A DNA stretch of 64,000 nucleotides from Cunninghamella blakesleeana (taxonomy: Eukaryota; Mucoromycota; Mucoromycetes; Mucorales; Cunninghamellaceae): NCBI GenBank assembly GCA_017871115.1, contig JAFCIZ010000003.1:931001-995000 (forward strand). Direction: 5' to 3'. A model generated the notes under the pieces. That model searched no databases. It worked only from the letters and a program-made list of their open reading frames with translations, and was not told the DNA's origin. Position numbers and translations under genes: made by a program. Positions 1 to 12,613 of this stretch are shown piece by piece (the stretch's first letter is position 1; each line of letters begins with the position of its first letter).

Positions 1-95
1 ATTATAAAATTTCTTTAAAATTAGCGATTGAATTTGTATTGTTGGGTTATACGAAATTACTGTAAACGAATTTATTGAAAAATATAATAATATAG

Positions 96-735
96 GTGTA
101 CCAAATTTCATTAAATAATTTGTGCTTTTCGATTAAAAAAGAGAAAAATATACCACTAACAAATGGCGAAGTATTATTTAATAATGAATTAGATTCATTT
201 AGGCCACGAGTTGAATCTTACTTTGCTTTATTATCTTCTAAATTTAATAGATTTAGTCCTCAAAATAAAATAATAATTACTAAAAGTTCATTATATAATT
301 TACAATTAGAATTTTCATGTGTTTTATTGAATTTAAAAATATTTATAGATCTATGTAACATGGAAGAAAATATCTATCATAGAATGTGGTTACAAAATAA
401 TTTTGATTTTCAAGATAAAAATACATATATTCATAAAAATGATTCAGGTTCTATACAAGTTAAATATAAATTAGATAATATATTATCCATGAAAGATATA
501 CAAAAGAGTTTAATGTATGATACTGTGAATACCAATGATGAAATAAATGATAACCAAATAAATTAAATGAAATGGTTATAGACAATATATATAGTTATGG
601 AATTCAATATATTATAAAACATAGAGAAAATAATACTGAATATGGGTATTTTGTAAAATGGAAAAATTATAGGAAGATGATGTTAATGAAAAAGAAATTA
701 TAAGAAATTATTGGAAATCCATGAGATACGTATAT
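96..735 (+). pseudogene. Decayed DDE transposase C-terminus with chromodomain-like tail
   Basis: The open frame 96-566 has no ATG at its left end, so it is probably an internal or last exon; an AG sits just before it. It carries a pattern I associate with C-termini of DDE-type (DDE_4/Harbinger-like) transposases of Mucoromycota: an FRPRVESYFALL segment, a NLQLEFSCVLLNLKIFIDL helix, then an H-x-x-W and NFDF motif. After the stop, a different frame from 572 reads a chromodomain-like segment (YFVKWKNY). It then needs one more frame change near 680 to continue as EDDVNEKEIIRNYWKS. At least two frame breaks make this a pseudogene. The N-terminal catalytic part is missing or lies left of the window. 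The superfamily assignment is from memory of motif style and is tentative. Confidence 0.45.
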
Positions 736-988
736 TAATAAAAAAAAGTATATACATGTTTAAATATAGTTACATAATTTATTAATTTTGAAAACATTTA
801 AAAATCTTTCTTCTCTTTTAAAAAAATAAAATACATATATATATAGAATACATTCTCAAGAAACAACCTTTGTTTTGTATAAATCCAATCACTCCATTTA
901 TTGATTTATTTATTTTTTAATTTTATAATTATTAATTTTCTTAAATATAAAGACAGGCTGGACGTTTATCGGGAGAAGTAAACTAATT

Positions 989-1313
989 TTTCATATATTT
1001 TATTATTACTATATGATGGTACATGATAATTGTCATTGGTTCTTATATATATATTAATATAGTAATATAGTCAGGTTCAATATAGGAACTTTTAACATTA
1101 AGTTTATAAAGTTAAATTTGACTGTTTGAAGATAATAATATATCTGAGTTAGATTTAACTCCTTATTTAGTACAATTACTCATTTTAATAAAAGGTTATA
1201 TATTTTAATCTCAGAGCATTTGACGATCATTATCATCATTTCACTTTATACTATTTACTATTATATAATCATAGTAATATGTTTGTTTGCTATAATATAA
1301 AATAGCCTGATAC
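989..1313 (+). repeat. Dispersed repeat R, copy 1
   Basis: About 325 bp that aligns along its whole length with 48556-48878 in the same orientation. Scattered substitutions and small indels separate the copies. Both begin with TTTCATATATTTTATTATTA and end with AAAATAGCCTGATAC, and flanks differ outside these limits. There is no coding potential and I saw no terminal repeats. It could be a piece of an old LTR or a MITE. It lies beside the decayed transposase at the window edge. Confidence 0.7.
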
Positions 1314-2731
1314 CACAATCTGTTTGATTTTTAATTTCTTCCATAAACTATTGATGGGATAAAGAATCACTCAAAGAAGAAACATCAAAAAGTAAAGCTC
1401 CTTTCGTACGCGACGAAATCCATAATTTAGAGTGATGCACTCTTTCTTTAATATTGTCGTTGCTAAACGAGTTTTTGGTTATGTTAGCATAAGTTGTTAA
1501 AGTTGTATTGTGAGCGGGAGGATTATCAATCGACTCGACCGACGTGTTATTTTATTTACTCGAAAGAGCCATGTGTTTACAAAAAAAATGGAGTAAAAAT
1601 GGAGAAAAAGAAAAAAAATTGTAACTTGATATTATTTCAATTTAGAAAATTCAAATTATTTAAATTCAGAGATCGTACCGGGTTTTTTATAGCGTATTTT
1701 CTTTTTCTTTTTTCTTTTTTATTTTTTATTTTTTATACACTTTTTTTTATATTAGTACTGTCTTTCTTACGTTTTTATTCTTTTATTTTTGCATATAATG
1801 GAAGTTTTTATTTATAAAAGGATTCTTCTCACATTATTAACGACAATAACATTTCATTTTGCAATCTATATTAACAAAAATAAATAAAAAAGATAGTCAA
1901 AGCAAATAATAAAGAAACAATAAACAAGATATGAATAGTACATTGCTCACAAAGTCTGTTTTTTTTAAAAAAAAAAATGCGCTTATCTTAATTAATATAT
2001 ATATATATATATATATACACTTGCTAGAAAAAAATTTATAAATTATTATGAGAATACAGAGCAAGTTTAAAACAATAAATATAATATTGCATAGTAAACG
2101 CTGTATATTTTATATATCTGTTTTTCTTTACAACGTATCTTTGAAATTTTATCCCAATTTATTTATATAAAAACTAAAACGCAATCTTATACATAATTTT
2201 TCAATCTCTAGTAGAGTATTTGAATTCTATAAATACAAATTATATATATATCAATGATCTCTAATTATTATTTTTGTCATTATCCTCATGTCAGTGTATA
2301 TTAAAACCCTCCATAATATTTAATATCGTGCATAAAAAAAATGAAATGAAATGGAATAATTAAACAAAATTAAATAGTGATTTATAGTACTGATATTATG
2401 ATTATTTTGCGAAACCGAATCTAAATTCGGCATAAATCCAAAATATAAACGACTACTGACAATTGATCTACATTTTTTTGAGGGTGTAATATTGTTTGTG
2501 ACTACAATTTTTTCGTTATTTAATTTTGGCAATTAATCCTGTACATATATATATATAAATATATTTTATCTCGATGATTGATCCATCCACTTCGCTTATC
2601 TTTATTGAGTTTGGTTGCATTAATTCAAAAGTATAATATAGGTTTAGATAATTCTCATAGAAAATAATGGTGATGATTTATATATATTTTTTATTGATTA
2701 AAAAAATAAAAAATGTGAATGAGTTGATATT
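1314..2731. other. Intergenic, no gene recognised
   Basis: AT-rich spacer with TA microsatellites (for example 1997-2018) and T/A homopolymers. A frame at 1494-1817 is a low-complexity K/F-rich translation and is not credible as a gene. The last part holds the 3' flank of the P2 gene. Confidence 0.6.
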
Positions 2732-3167
2732 CTAATCAAAGAGACCAAAGCCCATATCCTAATTTAAAAATAAAATAAATATAAAATAAAATTATAGATT
2801 AATATATATATATATATACAATAAAACTATTTTAAGAAATATAACTATCATAAAAAGAACTTACGTCATCAGATTCTTCTTTTTCTTCTTCCTTAGCTTC
2901 AGCAGTTTCTTCGGCAGCGGCACTACCAGCAGCGGCACCAGCACCAGAAGAAGCAACAGCACCACCTGTAGGAACAGAAGCAAGTTTTCCCTTTCCTTCT
3001 TCAATGAGTTGAGCGATATCCTTTTCACCAACAGCGGCAATTAAAGATTTGATACGTTCTTCATCAGATTCAATACCAACAGTGGTTAAAAGATTTTTAA
3101 TATCTTCAGCAGAAGGATTAGCCTTTCCACCAGCGTTTAAAAGAAGATAAGCAGCAAGGAATTTCAT
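2732..3167 (-). CDS. RPP2: 60S acidic ribosomal protein P2 (ribosomal stalk)
   Basis: Two exons on the minus strand: 3167-2865 and 2758-2732, with a 106-bp GT-AG intron. They encode 109 residues, the usual P2 size. The N-terminus [15 protein letters not shown] is the P2-type dimerisation domain. It is followed by an Ala/Gly-rich hinge (about residues 67-85), a Glu/Lys acidic stretch, and the conserved tail ending [10 protein letters not shown]. The 27-nt second exon is essential, since without it the tail that contacts elongation factors would be missing. In ribosomes, P2 pairs with P1 on P0 and recruits elongation factors to the GTPase centre. The gene is divergent from the UBX gene, with under 400 bp between starts. 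An AAG-GTACATT motif upstream could be the donor of a 5' UTR intron, but I could not confirm this. Confidence 0.95.
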
Positions 3168-3561
3168 ATTTTTTTATACTATAATATATATATAAGTTAC
3201 TAAATTATATCCAATTTATTATACTTTATTATTTAAATGATTGATTCCATGATCCATCCATCCATCCATTTATCCATTTATCCGTCCATTAATAATTTTA
3301 AATGTACCTTAAGTTGATTGCTTTGCGAAAAGTAACGATTTAACTCTTAGAGAGAACAAGACGCTTGAGCAAACGTTAATAATTTAAAAAGAAAAAGTTT
3401 AAAAAAGTGATCACTTTTTATTTCTTTTAAAAAAAACTAGTCTGCGGTATTTAAAAATTTAGTCATATTAAATTCTATACTTAAAAAATAACTTAGCTTT
3501 TCCTAACCCTCCATTTTATTTTCGTTATACATATTTTATTTTATTTTTCATCTTTAATATA
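3168..3561. promoter_or_regulatory. Shared divergent promoter region (RPP2 / UBX gene)
   Basis: This 394-bp gap separates two divergent start codons and must hold both promoters. Visible are a CCAT/CCATTTAT repeat (about 3255-3290) and the least AT-rich stretch of the gap (about 3310-3375), which contains TTAACTCTTAGAG. No motif was assigned with confidence. Confidence 0.4.
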
Positions 3562-3851
3562 ATGTCAGATATACTGGACACTTTAGATTTATCCCAAAGG
3601 GAAACACTTAATCAGTTTCAAGTAAAGAATTATAATAATAATAATAATAACAATAATAATAGTATATATTATAAATAATTACAAATATATATAATATTCA
3701 TGAGCTTTTCGAAAACAATTACTTTTTATTAATACTTATCCTTTTTTTTTCTTTTTATAAAATAAAATAGGCTATTACACAATCCAATGATTTAGAAGCC
3801 TCTATTAAAATATTAGGAGACTATCAATGGAATTTGGAGGTAAGTTTTCCT

Positions 3852-3882
<31 letters not shown>

Positions 3883-5851
3883 TTATATAACAAATGTAAA
3901 ACGTTTTTATGCTAATATCATATATATATGTATATATTTTATTTTATTTTATTTTTTCTTCTTACGTGTACAAAAATAACAACAATATATATATATTTAT
4001 AGCGCTCTATTCAAAGATTTTATGAAGGTGGATCTACAAATACAACTTTAGAAAGCCTAAGTGCTTCTTCCTCTTTAACACCACCTGCACGACCTTTGGT
4101 ACCACCACCATCATCAAATAATTCAAATATAACGTCATCTAATACAACTCCAGCAAATTCAAATACTAATAATAGAAGACATCGATCTGGTATCATGGCT
4201 TTATTTATGTGGCCATTTGGACTTGCTTGGAATATCACATGGACTTTACTATCATTTGCAAGTAAGAAATAAAAATATTTATATGATGTATATATATAAA
4301 GAGGGAAAGAGTGAAGAAGCGGAGGAATAAAAAAATAAGAAATTAAAATAATGGTGTGTAAAAATGTATTAATATATACTAATTGTTATATATTTATCTC
4401 TTTTTTTAAAAAAAATAAAATAAAAAAAAATAGGTAGGCTTATATCTAGAAGATCTATTACTTCGAGCCAGCATCACCAACAGCAGCAACAAGATCCAAG
4501 ATCTCTAGCAAATAAGTTTTTAAGAGAATTTGAAAAAAAATATGGTGAAACCCATGTGCCCTTTCTTCAAGAAGGTTATTCACAAGCTTTAGAAAAGGCA
4601 AGAAAGGATTTAAAATTCTTACTCGTTATTTTACAAAGTGATGAACACGACAATACCGAATCTTTTTGTAAAAATACTTTAACCGATCAGGAATTAATCC
4701 ATTTTTTACAATCTAAAAATATACTTACTTGGGGTGGTAATGTTGGTCGTTCCGAAGGTTATCAAGGTAAAAATAAAAAATAAAAATTAAATAAATGAAT
4801 ATAGTGAGAGTAATCATTATAATAATATATACTGGATTACTTATTTATAAATCTATTTGTATCTTTATTTATTTATTTTAGTCAGCTGTACTTTACAAGC
4901 TACTACTTATCCATTCTTAGCTGTCATTGCTTTACAACAATCATCTTCATCTACTTCATCTTCACCTAAAATGACTGTTGTAGAGCGTTTAGAAGGACCT
5001 ATTACACCAGCTACTTTAATGCAACGTTTAGATTCAACTATTCAACGTCATGGTACAGTATTAAATCGATTAAAAATGGAAAGGGATCAACGTGAAATGG
5101 AACGTCGTTTAAGGGAAGAACAAGATAGAGCCTATCACGAAAGTTTAAAGGCTGATCAAGAAAAGGTAATTATTCATAAAAAAAAAATAGTAAGAATAGT
5201 AAGAAAATAGAACGTTTACATATACATTTCTATATATTTATCTATTTATTATATAGGAACGTAAAGCAAGAGAAGAACGTGAAGCTTTAGCTCGTCAAGA
5301 AGAAGAAGAAAGAAAGGCTCAATTAGAACGGGAATTACAACTTCAAAAAAGAGAACAATATATTCAATACTTATATGCTACTTTACCAACAGAACCTGGT
5401 TCTGATTATAAAGGTAAAGTGACAAAATTAAACTTTAGACTTGCCAATGGTGACCGTGTTATTCGTCAATTTAAATCTGATGATACTATTGAAGTAAGTT
5501 ATTTTATAAAAATTAAAGTAAATACATACACACATATATATATATACATCATATTTGCTCATTAATTTTTATTTTTTAATTTTTAATAATATTTTTTAGT
5601 CATTATATCAATTTGTCGAAGCATATCCTCTCATCAAAAACAATAATAACATAACGCCCAATGAACAAGTATCGCCACCTATGGATTATGAACATAAATA
5701 CAACTTTACTATTCATTCACCATTTCCTCGCACTGTATATGATTTAGATGATAAACATAAGCCATTATCTGATGTTCCAAGCTTATGGCCTAGCGCAACT
5801 TTGATTGTTGAATTAGATGATATTGAAGATGATGATGAAGATGACATCTAA
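3562..5851 (+). CDS. UBX-domain protein, FAF2/UBXD8-like Cdc48/p97 adaptor
   Basis: Seven exons: 3562-3621, 3771-3839, 4003-4261, 4434-4766, 4882-5165, 5257-5493 and 5600-5851. All boundaries are GT-AG and in frame, giving 497 residues. The domain order matches FAF2/UBXD8: an N-terminal UBA-like helical region (about 5-45), a Ser/Asn-rich linker, and a hydrophobic hairpin GIMALFMWPFGLAWNITW (about 106-129) that would insert into ER or lipid-droplet membrane. Then comes a thioredoxin-like UAS domain (about 165-290) with the family motif VPFLQEGYSQALEKARKDLK, a charged coiled coil (about 300-375), and a C-terminal UBX domain (about 378-493). This family recruits Cdc48/p97 to membranes in ER-associated degradation and lipid-droplet turnover. 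The exon 4 acceptor is ambiguous by one codon (TAG-GTAG). The final acidic tail is EDDDEDDI. Confidence 0.9.
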
Positions 5852-6107
5852 CTGATTAGAATTATAATAATGTATATTCAATTATTTAATATAATACCAT
5901 CCATTTATTTTCCTTTTTCTGTTTACATTTTTTTTTTCTTTTTTTATAGTATATATTAATATTTTAATATCAACTTGGTAAAAAATAATAATAATAATAA
6001 TAAAAATAAAATTAATATTAAAATAAATTAAAAGGGTAAATTCTAATTTAAAAATGAAAATAAAATAAAATAAAAATGAAATGAAATGAATGAGAGGGAT
6101 CTAGAGA

Positions 6108-8631
6108 TTAAATAGGTTTAACGCTAAAATCCAAATGCCATAGAGAACCATTTCTACCACCGTATACAACTCCCATCTTCCCAATAGCTAAACGAGATCT
6201 GATAAAATCATAACCATCTGATAAATCATCATCTTCTCTTGCAACCGTCTCCCACTTTTCCATCCAAGGATATTGTTGATGATAATGTATTCTTGCAGCC
6301 ATTGTTCCATCTGTTTTATATATTGCCATATCGCCATGTTTATTTAATGTCACTACCCTTCCATTTATTTCTTTTTCTTCACCCTCATCACTTTCTACTT
6401 CTTTTTTATGATATGTTGTTGTTGTTGTTGCTATGTTAATGATTTCTAAACCTGTCTTTCCTAGCGGAGAAGTACATATTGTTTTATCTAATGCTAATGG
6501 CTGATCAAAATCTGGCAAAATTGTTGATGAGGTAGGCTGAATTAACCCTTTTTCCACTTTTTCTTTAATATACTGTTCTGTACGGGCTTGACATGCATAT
6601 CCATAATCATTATAAGAAGAATGACGTCTTATTCTTCCTTTAAAAGCATTACTGCTATTATTATTATTATTATTATTATTGTCGTTATTATTAAATAATC
6701 CAAATGAATTTGAAAATCTCCTTTTTATCATCTTTAATGGCTTTGTTGATGATGTTGATGATGTTGATGATGATGATGTTATAAGAGATGACGATTTTGA
6801 TTTTTGAGGTACCCTTGCACTATTCTTATTTTGATTCTTTTGTTGTAATAAAGACGATGAAGAGGATTTGGTTGGCATTGTATTAGTTTGAGGTTTCCAT
6901 ATAAATTGATGTAATCGATTTGTATTAAAAGGAGCTACAAAAAGTGAAAGACCACCATCATAATCTAAACTAGGTATACTACATGGAGGAATTCGGAAGA
7001 TTCTACAATTTTTTTCATTCATTATATCAAAAACATGCACTGTTCCATCTACACTAGCTGTTATTAATTGATCTCCAGATATATATACACGATGAGGCTG
7101 ATTATCAAATGCCTAGGTATCATGTTAATAATATTAATAATAATAATACAAGGAAATATATATAAAATAAGTAAATACATACCAAATTAGGTTTAGTTTT
7201 TTTTCTTCTTACATATAAGCGATAGCCTATCTCAGTTCTATTTTATTTTATTATTTTTGGATCCTTACTTTATTTGATAATCGAACACCTTTTCTCCATT
7301 TATATACGAATACTACCGACGGTTTACGACCTGATACAGCAAAATAATCCCGACTAAGACATATAGAATCAGGTATAAACCAAGCATGACTGCCTCCTTT
7401 CAATACTTGAATTGGATCAGATGAGTTTTTGGTGATATCATAAAATATGCATTTCCTTTTTTTAGTTTAAATAGAATATTTATATAAAATAAATAATAAT
7501 AATAATAATAATAAATAAGTAAATATTATATATATATATATATGTGGAAAAACTTACGAACCACGTAATGCAACAACTAAAATATTAATTTCGGGCAATA
7601 TATCAATACATTCCACTATATTTTGTTGTTGTGAAGTATCCCCAAATGACCATGTATTTTTCAATATAAATTGACGATTTTGATATTCATAAAGATTTAC
7701 AACGTTATCCTAAATAGATAGAAAAATAAATGATATATAGATAGAAAAGTAAGCTATATATTCATTAAAAAACCCCTTTATTTTTTTTAATTTTTTTAAA
7801 TAATTTTTTTTTACCTCTAATAATGTAACCAGTAAATGATCTTTTAATTTTACAGATAATATTCTTAATCCACTTGAATCTTGAATTAAATTAGCATGTT
7901 GCACAGATCCCATTTTCCAATTTAAACTGCTTTGTAATCGACAATAAGTAGATGGCCATGATGATGAACGTAATAATTTGCAATCCTCTTCTTCATCTTC
8001 GTCTTCTTTTTCTTCTTTTTCACATTTGATCCTTTTTGAAGGGTTTATGAAGGATAAATCTTGATGATCTTTTAAAATAGCTATACATCTTGGTTTCCAT
8101 ATTGAACTACTTTGGGCAAGTCTACACCATGATTTAGAAGTCTAATTAATACAAGTTATTTTTTACTATACTATTGTTTCCCTTATATATAATGTATACA
8201 TATATTATTATAATTTTCTTGTTTCCTATTATTACTATTATTTAAAAGAAAATAGCACTTACCAACTGTATTTGAAAAAGATCTTGAAAAGACAACATAG
8301 AAAATATATATAGAGCTATTTCATAAGGTAATAAGCTAATTAAATCCTGCTGTACATATTCTTCTTTCTTTTCTTCTAAAACTAAGGAAAGTTGACTAAA
8401 TAGAAAAAATAAATATAAATATATTATTGTTATTTGTTTATAAGTTTGTTAATATTCATAATAGTAATAAAGAAAAGGTATCATTCCCACACACACAAAC
8501 ACAAAATACTCTTCTATTATTTAAATGGTTATAAGTAATATATATTACCTTTTTGACGAAGGAGAAGGCTTTATGAATGGTAGTTTACGTAAAGGACGAA
8601 CTAACTTTTGCACAGAATTTTTATTAACCAT
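6108..8631 (-). CDS. F-box and WD-repeat protein
   Basis: Six exons on the minus strand: 8631-8549, 8395-8263, 8141-7815, 7709-7558, 7455-7269 and 7112-6108, giving about 628 residues. An F-box lies at about residues 43-90 (QDLISLLPYEIALYIFSML followed by an SKSWCRLAQ helix), the signature of an SCF ubiquitin-ligase substrate receptor that binds Skp1. The rest reads as beta-propeller repeats (for example SGDQLITASVDGTVHVFDI), with a long Ser/Asn/Thr low-complexity insert in the last exon and an acidic EEKEDEDEEED insert in exon 3. F-box proteins with a WD propeller pick phosphorylated substrates through the propeller; the substrate here cannot be told. It converges tail-to-tail with the UBX gene at 5852-6107. 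Confidence 0.82.
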
Positions 8632-8920
8632 TTAAAAAAAGGATATTTATATTAAAAAAAAAAAGTGAGGGATAAAAGAAAAAGAAACGATAAAATAAAA
8701 AATAAAAATGAGTGGGAATATTTAAAAAATAATGTGTAGTGTGATTGCATATTTTTTTTAATCTAAAAAGGAAATTCAACTGCACAATTTTTTTTTATTT
8801 AAATATTAATAGTTTATATTATACAATACGTAGAATTATTATTATTTTTATATGGTGATAAATTTTTAAAGTATATATATATATATATATAAGTAATAAG
8901 TAAAATGAAATAACAAAAAG

Positions 8921-8955
<35 letters not shown>
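8632..8955. other. Intergenic spacer with promoter of the F-box gene
   Basis: A 324-bp AT-rich gap between two minus-strand genes, with TA microsatellites (8874-8892, 8928-8954) near the methyltransferase stop codon. No further gene was seen. Confidence 0.5.
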
Positions 8956-8962
<7 letters not shown>

Positions 8963-9600
8963 GGATTCACACTATATACATAGATACCGTCTTGAGAATC
9001 TTCCTCTTGTAAAGTTAAACCTTGAATTTCACTCAAATTAAAAACAAGACTAATGATTTTAGCCCCACGATGATATAAAGTCAGGATGTCCTCAGCGAAT
9101 CGATGTGTATGATCCGGTAATAAAAATAAAATTACCACTGTCCACGGTAAATACGCTTCATCTTTTCTATTATTCTCTTTATCTTTAATGGTTAAAGCTT
9201 GTTGACAACCATCTTTTAATGTTTTTAATAAATCCCCATGATTAAACGTCAAGTTATGCTTGGTATGACAGTTGTATTCATCACCATAATATCGATCAGC
9301 TAATTTACGTGATAAAATTACAAGATCTTCATCCGACTCAATCCCTAATCCAGAATCGCAACCAAATTCACCTACTGCTGCTGTCAAAAATCTTCCATCC
9401 CCACAACCAAGATCAATCACTCGATCTCCTGGTCCTACTTTTCCCATTCGTAATGTTTTTAATACTCTGGCTGTTGAAGTTGGACAAAAAGGTGCTAAAC
9501 TAGTATCGACACCATCAATATATGCTGGAAATGCTTCTTCTTGACTGGTATCATGAGCTTGATCATCAACATCTTTATATATTTTTAAAAATAAGGACAT
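8956..9600 (-). CDS. Class I SAM-dependent methyltransferase, intronless
   Basis: A single exon of 214 residues starting at ATG 9600. Motif I, VIDLGCGDGRF (61-71), is the glycine-rich SAM-binding loop, followed by an acidic residue after strand 2 (GIESDEDL). A later VVILFLLPDHTHRF segment resembles the post-II motif region of small lysine methyltransferases such as the FAM173/ANTKMT group, which also carry a short N-terminal extension. I see no zinc fingers and no clear targeting peptide, although the N-terminus MSLFLKIYK is hydrophobic and basic. The substrate is unknown. Seven-beta-strand topology is inferred from motif order only. The CT/AT-rich sequence just upstream is compatible with a promoter. 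Confidence 0.8.
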
Positions 9601-9928
9601 TATAAAATAAAATAATACAATAAAATAAAGGGAGTGAAAAAGAGAAAGAAAAACAAAAAATTGATAAAAAATAAATTGAGTGGCGCCGTTTAATTTTTAA
9701 TTTTTCACTCTCGATTTTTTTTTTTTTTTCGTGTTTTTTAATGGAAAATACTGTAGTTTAACGAACAAAAAATATATAAATACAGATACTTTTTTTAATT
9801 GAATATAAATAGATTGCTATCTTTATAGTTATTTATTTTTTACTTATTGATGTTCTTACTTACACTATGGTCCAAGCACTTTTTTTATTCCTCCTTTATT
9901 TCTTGACGTCTACCATCTGAATTTAAAA

Positions 9929-10179
9929 TGGAACTTACGGCAAAACCAGGAATTTATACAAGATTTTATTGAATTCGACGCAGTGGAAACTGAGCAAATG
10001 TATGCTGAATCTACTTTCTTGCTATACTTCTCGATTTAGTTGATTACAAAAAGGCACAGTATGAAAATAATAAAAGAAGAGGTGTTTTTAGTAAAATTGA
10101 TCTCACTTTTGGGCTTACATCTCCTCGTCGCATAGTAACTTTTGGGTTACGTTTATCTATCTTTTTTATCTTTATGTAG
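9929..10179 (+). pseudogene. Decayed unidentified coding fragment
   Basis: Two overlapping frames give non-repetitive, protein-like translations that abut with a single frame break near 10036. The first contains QDFIEFDAVETEQMYAES. The second contains FSKIDLTFGLTSPRRIVTF and runs to a stop at 10177-10179. There is no start codon in context and flanks are AT-rich. I do not recognise the family. It could be the tail of a lost gene or of a repeated element. Confidence 0.35.
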
Positions 10180-10457
10180 GATTTTTAATCCATAGATAAA
10201 AACAAAAAACAAAGGATTAATCTAAGCTATATAAATCTTTATTTATCCGATAAACTGTTTAGACATTTATTTATTTGTATATTTAATTTTTCACCTATGT
10301 ATATATAAATATAGTACAATGTGATAAAGAAAAAATAAGAACACTATGTCGGTTCCTTACTACAGATTCTAAATAAAATTAAAAAAATATTAGAAAACTA
10401 GTAATATAATCATAATCATAACATTATATAAATAAAACTTTTTTTACATAGCAATAA

Positions 10458-10493
<36 letters not shown>

Positions 10494-11163
10494 AATAATT
10501 TTAAAATATATATATTTACATTATTTTAAAAAAAGATGTAATACCAGCAGAATTGAGTAATAGGAGAGATACTAGCCACTTTTAAACATTATTATAAATT
10601 ACGTACTGTGGCGATACGAACGTAATTGTATTTAAAAATTGAAATATGAAGATTTTTATTTTATTTTATTTTTTCAAATGATGTGAAAATTTGCAAACAT
10701 AATATACATTTTAACCTAAGTACTAGTGATTTTGTTTTCAGCTTTTTCTTTTTTTTTCTTTTTTTTTCTTTTTCTTTCTTTTTTTTCTACCATGGACTAT
10801 GTAAAAAATTGCTAAACTTCGCCACATTTTTTATAATTTACTTATAAAGTAATGCTTTAAAAAATAGAGTGTAATATAGACCCATTAAACTGGCATTTGA
10901 CTATAATAATGATTATATAATAGCATAGCTATATTATGATACGTCAACTTGTAAATAGTTAAAAAAAACCATTACTATTTTTAAGAGAGAAATTCTAGAA
11001 ATGGAAAGTCATGACATTAATGTTTATTTGGTACTACTTAAACCCATTCGTTAAATATGTTAAAAAAAATTTTCTGCCAATATATATATATATATAAAAG
11101 AACTATACTTTATTTTTGTTTTTCATTCTTTTTTTCTTAATAAATTTCAATTTAATAAACATA
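10180..11163. other. Intergenic, includes 31-bp poly-T
   Basis: A poly-T of 31 bp lies at 10461-10491, and CT-rich tracts occur around 10740-10790. The segment just before 11164 holds the promoter of the small secreted protein gene. No gene was recognised. Confidence 0.5.
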
Positions 11164-11526
11164 ATGAAATTCTTCAACATATTTTTGGTATTTGCTCTTA
11201 TCCTTGTTTTGGTTCAAGCTAAAGAATATGGCCAAAAATGCCATAAAGGATCCAAAGATCTTCATACTGTAAGTAACAAAGAAAGGGAGAAAGGAAGAAA
11301 GCATAAAAAAAAGGATTATTTTAAATATTGTATTTGTTTTGTTTTATTTTGTTTATAGCCTACTTATTGTAAAAAAGCTGCTGGTGATTTAAGAAAAGAT
11401 TCTTCTGGCCAATACTGTTGCCGCTTACCTTTAAGTGTCCCTAACAGAATCAAGGTTTTCCAAAGAGCTTGTACTGGAGCCGGTGGTTCTCCTAAAGTAT
11501 GCTGTCCTTATGGTTTTAGCTGTTAA
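11164..11526 (+). CDS. Small secreted eight-cysteine peptide
   Basis: Two exons (11164-11268 and 11359-11526) joined by a 90-bp GT-AG intron give 90 residues. The first about 19 residues, MKFFNIFLVFALILVLVQA, form a classical signal peptide with probable cleavage after VQA. The mature 71 residues contain eight cysteines in the order C-C-CC-C-CC-C, an even number that fits four disulfides, and the protein ends on the last cysteine (PYGFSC). The two CC pairs recall hydrophobins, but the order differs (hydrophobins are C-CC-C-C-CC-C), so I do not call it one. It could be a cell-wall, antimicrobial or effector-type protein; the sequence does not decide. It stands alone in a gene-poor stretch. Confidence 0.8.
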
Positions 11527-12613
11527 ATTGATTATAATAAAACACGTCCATTACATAAATAAATTTACAATTTTTTATTTAAAAAAAAGTCATTTGTTTT
11601 TTATTTGTTGTCTAAAAAGCAATATTAAATTAATGATTGTCAAAAAAAATAAAAACGAAATAAGGCCACTGGCATCTTGTTTCAAAAATAAAGGGTAATT
11701 ATCAAAGAAATAAAAAAAGCATATGGTGATAATTTGGTTTTTTTCAAATAAATATGTAAAGTAAAAAGAAACCAAGGTACAGTATATTGGTAAACTCCGA
11801 AGCTCAGCAAAAAAAAATAACGCACCATTTCCCCTTTTTTTAAGAATTAGTTAAAAATAATTATAATAAAGTAGTTCAATACACTATATATACTTTGTTT
11901 AGGAAATAATGTAAGTGAAATAGTTTTTTATATAAAAACTATTATACATACATGTTATTATTATTATTATTATTATTATATAAAAACAATATAACACTAA
12001 TAGTTAGCGCAACATTATATCCAGTAGGACTTATTTATAAAATAATAAAAGATGTATTGCAAAAAAATGTATATCATAAAAACAGTAAATATCTACATGT
12101 ATTTTTCTGTAATATATCTCTTTATGGGTTTAATATAACTTTCCCATAAAAAATATTTTATTTTAAGGAATATATTTTTTAAAAAAAATAGATATTAAAC
12201 TATCTCAAGTTAGTCTTTTTTTTAAAAAAAAAAAAAGTTAAAATAAAAAAAAAACAAATATTAATATTAGAGTAAAAAAAAAAAAAATATCTTTGAGGTA
12301 ACATAATCTTGTGTTTAAAATATATCTTTACATGATTTGATATTATCTATCAGTGACTATTTATGATTTTTTTATAAAAGTTTTTAAGCTTTTTCAAGTT
12401 ATACAACATTTTAAGGTTTATACTTAATTTGTAACGGAAGAATGACTCGATGTAACCGACCAACAACTTTAAATAATAATAAAGCATAAAGAAATAAATT
12501 GATGTGTACCTTTTAAATAATAACCAGTACCCGTAAATTTATTTATTTATTTATTTTAATTTTTTTTTTAAAAATAATCTTTTTTCTCTTCCTTTTTTTT
12601 TTAAAAAAAAAAA
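11527..12613. other. Intergenic, AT-rich
   Basis: This holds the 3' flank of the secreted peptide gene, a TTA microsatellite at about 11953-11978, and several T-run/A-run palindromes (about 12215-12237, 12589-12613) directly before the next start codon. No gene was recognised. Confidence 0.5.

Noticed and set aside
1494..1817. 107-residue open frame
   Set aside because: Mostly K- and F-rich translation of A/T runs, no ATG in context, no motif.
4020..4238. Minus-strand frame inside the UBX gene
   Set aside because: Antisense shadow of exon 3, which has clear domain support on the plus strand.
11164..11526. Hydrophobin
   Set aside because: Cysteine order is C-C-CC-C-CC-C, not C-CC-C-C-CC-C.
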